A stretch of DNA of 5,713 bases from an uncultured Ancrocorticia sp. GTDB lineage: Bacteria; Actinomycetota; Actinomycetes; Actinomycetales; Actinomycetaceae. Within the stretch, counting starts at the first letter, position 1. Each line of letters starts with the position of its first letter. Where the stretch lies: NCBI GenBank assembly GCA_905373325.1, contig CAJPTB010000140.1:1-5713 (forward strand), given 5' to 3'. This document shows positions 4,659 to 5,713 of this stretch, piece after piece. The position numbers were made by a program, and so were the translations under genes. The notes beneath the pieces are model-generated. The model worked only from the letters and a program-made list of their open reading frames with translations, was not told the DNA's origin and did not search any database.

Positions 4659-5571
4659 GGCAACCGGACTCGCCGCCCTTTTGGACGACATTGCGGCCCT
4701 CGTCAAACTCACCGCCTCCAGTTTGGACGACGTCGCAGCGGGAGTCGCCAAAGCAGGATCGAAGGCTATAGCGGTCGTCGTCGACGACACGGCGGTCACG
4801 CCGCAATACGTCGAGGGCATCGATCCCAAACGCGAGATTCCCATCATCAAAAGAATCGCGAAGGGATCGCTCGTCAACAAAGGCATCATCTTGGTCGGAG
4901 CGCTCCTCTTGTCGTCTTTCGCGCCGTGGGCTCTGACTCCTTTGCTGATGGTCGGCGGCTCCTATCTCTGTTTCGAGGGGGCGCACAAGATCTGGGGCAA
5001 ACTTGCGGGACACGAAAGCCATGCGGCAGTCACGGAAGGCGGCCAGGCGGAGGACACGATCGTAAGGAACGCCGTGCGCACCGACTTCATCCTCTCAACT
5101 GAGATCATGGTCATCGCGCTCGCCGAGATCGCCGAACAGCCCATCGCCTACCGGGCCGCGATTCTCGCGGTCGTCGCCGTCTTGATCACCGCTTTGGTCT
5201 ACGGGATCGTGGCATGCCTGGTGAAGATCGACGACCTCGGGCTGCACATGGCCTCCAAGGAAAGCTCCGCCACGCGAAAGACGGGGCGGGGGCTCGTCAA
5301 GGCCATGCCGAGGATCCTTTCGGCGATCACCGTGATCGGAGTCGCCGCGATGCTGTGGGTCGGCGGCCATCTGCTTGTCAGCGGCAGCGACAAGCTCGGC
5401 TGGTCCGCGCCGCACGACGTCGTCCACAGCCTGTCCTCTGCAGTGCCCCGCGGATTCCTATCGTGGACAGTCGAGACGTCCTGCTCGCTGGCGGTCGGAT
5501 TCGTCTTCGGCAGCCTCATAGTCGCCCTGCAGGCCGCCGTCGGCCGGGTCTGCAGAGGCTCCGGCGGCTGA
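4657..5571 (+). CDS. yedI: DUF808 / YedI-family inner-membrane protein
   Basis: A 304-residue integral membrane protein matching the DUF808 family, typified by E. coli YedI (about 305 residues), along its length. Shared blocks are LLDDIA (8-13), VVDDTAVTPQYVEGIDPKRE (41-60, a family segment before the first helix), IAKGSLVNKGIIL (67-79), WALTPLLMVGGSYLCFEGAHK (91-111, split by a conserved GG), AVRTDFILSTEIMVIAL (139-155), and VKIDDLG (189-195). Hydrophobic stretches near 76-106, 165-190, 218-242 and 270-295 suggest at least four to five helices. The function of DUF808 proteins is not established. The ATG has AAGGAG four bases upstream (4647-4652). Its promoter must lie within or next to the oppositely oriented TM2 frame; TAAGCT (4624-4629) is -10-like without a clear -35. 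The 3' end runs into a possible convergent gene. Confidence 0.92.
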   Translation: MATGLAALLDDIAALVKLTASSLDDVAAGVAKAGSKAIAVVVDDTAVTPQYVEGIDPKREIPIIKRIAKGSLVNKGIILVGALLLSSFAPWALTPLLMVGGSYLCFEGAHKIWGKLAGHESHAAVTEGGQAEDTIVRNAVRTDFILSTEIMVIALAEIAEQPIAYRAAILAVVAVLITALVYGIVACLVKIDDLGLHMASKESSATRKTGRGLVKAMPRILSAITVIGVAAMLWVGGHLLVSGSDKLGWSAPHDVVHSLSSAVPRGFLSWTVETSCSLAVGFVFGSLIVALQAAVGRVCRGSGG

Positions 5572-5713
5572 CCCGTCCTGTGAACGGGCGCAAGCGGAAG
5601 CCTCGGGCCCCGGGGCCGGATCCTCGGATGCGCTTTCCCCGAGGAGGGCGAGCACGGCGTCGAGGTTGCTCCCCGCCCGCGCCTTGTCGAGCCGCACGAG
5701 CGTGAGCGCGGAG
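5458..5713 (-). CDS. Possible C-terminal end of an unknown protein (partial, enters from right edge)
   Basis: One minus-strand frame is open from the window edge to a TAG at 5460-5458, giving 84 residues. It opens SALTLVRLDKARAGSNLDAV and continues through LALLGE into an Ala/Pro/Asp/Gly/Ser-rich, acidic stretch. In the first 25 codons every third base is G or C, the pattern of real genes in this DNA; that is the main support. The early part could be the end of a helical domain and the rest a disordered tail. The last 114 bases lie opposite the 3' end of the DUF808 gene, which is firmly coding, so the tail would be a convergent overlap. I recognise no family. The region might instead be non-coding, with the frame open by GC bias. 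Confidence 0.4.
   Translation of the reverse strand, partial: SALTLVRLDKARAGSNLDAVLALLGESASEDPAPGPEASACARSQDGSAAGASADPADGGLQGDYEAAEDESDRQRAGRLDCPR

Noticed and set aside
5572..5588. CCCGT-N7-ACGGG hairpin directly after the DUF808 stop
   Set aside because: A five-pair stem with no T-run. It may help end the transcript but is too weak to call.

Overview
The window looks like ordinary chromosomal DNA from a high-GC Gram-positive (Actinomycetota-like) bacterium. The genes strongly favour G or C at third codon positions, starts follow purine-rich Shine-Dalgarno sequences such as AGGAGG and AAGGAG, and the proteins resemble actinobacterial versions of widespread families. This placement is inferred from composition and protein style; there is no rRNA or marker gene.

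Layout from left to right. (1) 1-241, minus: the N-terminal 80 residues of a GNAT-type N-acetyltransferase, cut by the window edge, with a GTG start one base past the stop of the next gene. (2) 243-1784, minus: a CycA-like D-serine/D-alanine/glycine permease with an added low-complexity basic C-terminal tail. These two genes almost certainly form one coupled transcription unit. (3) 1785-2474: a 690-base divergent intergenic region with no convincing long gene but unusually many short repeats: three copies of an 11-mer, a doubled 12-mer with an ACGCGT core, a 12-bp palindrome and, next to the alcohol dehydrogenase, a perfect tandem duplication of a 20-mer holding an operator-like dyad. (4) 2475-3494, plus: a zinc-dependent medium-chain alcohol dehydrogenase, followed by a hairpin terminator at 3553-3589. 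(5) 3619-4203, minus: a YagU (DUF1440) inner-membrane protein. (6) 4353 to about 4658, minus: a small TM2-domain membrane protein whose start is uncertain. (7) 4657-5571, plus: a DUF808/YedI-family membrane protein. (8) 5458-5713, minus: an open frame entering from the right edge that may be the C-terminal tail of another gene and overlaps the DUF808 gene tail to tail.

Together the genes suggest small-molecule and envelope housekeeping: amino-acid uptake with a possible acetyltransferase partner, one oxidoreductase, and three membrane proteins of poorly known function (YagU, TM2, DUF808). I see no mobile element, CRISPR array, tRNA, rRNA, phage gene or defence system, and no clear sign of a new multi-gene system. 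The points most worth a second look are the repeat-rich intergenic region, above all the tandem operator-like repeat before the dehydrogenase, the repetitive tail of the permease, and the head-to-head arrangement of the TM2 and DUF808 reading frames.
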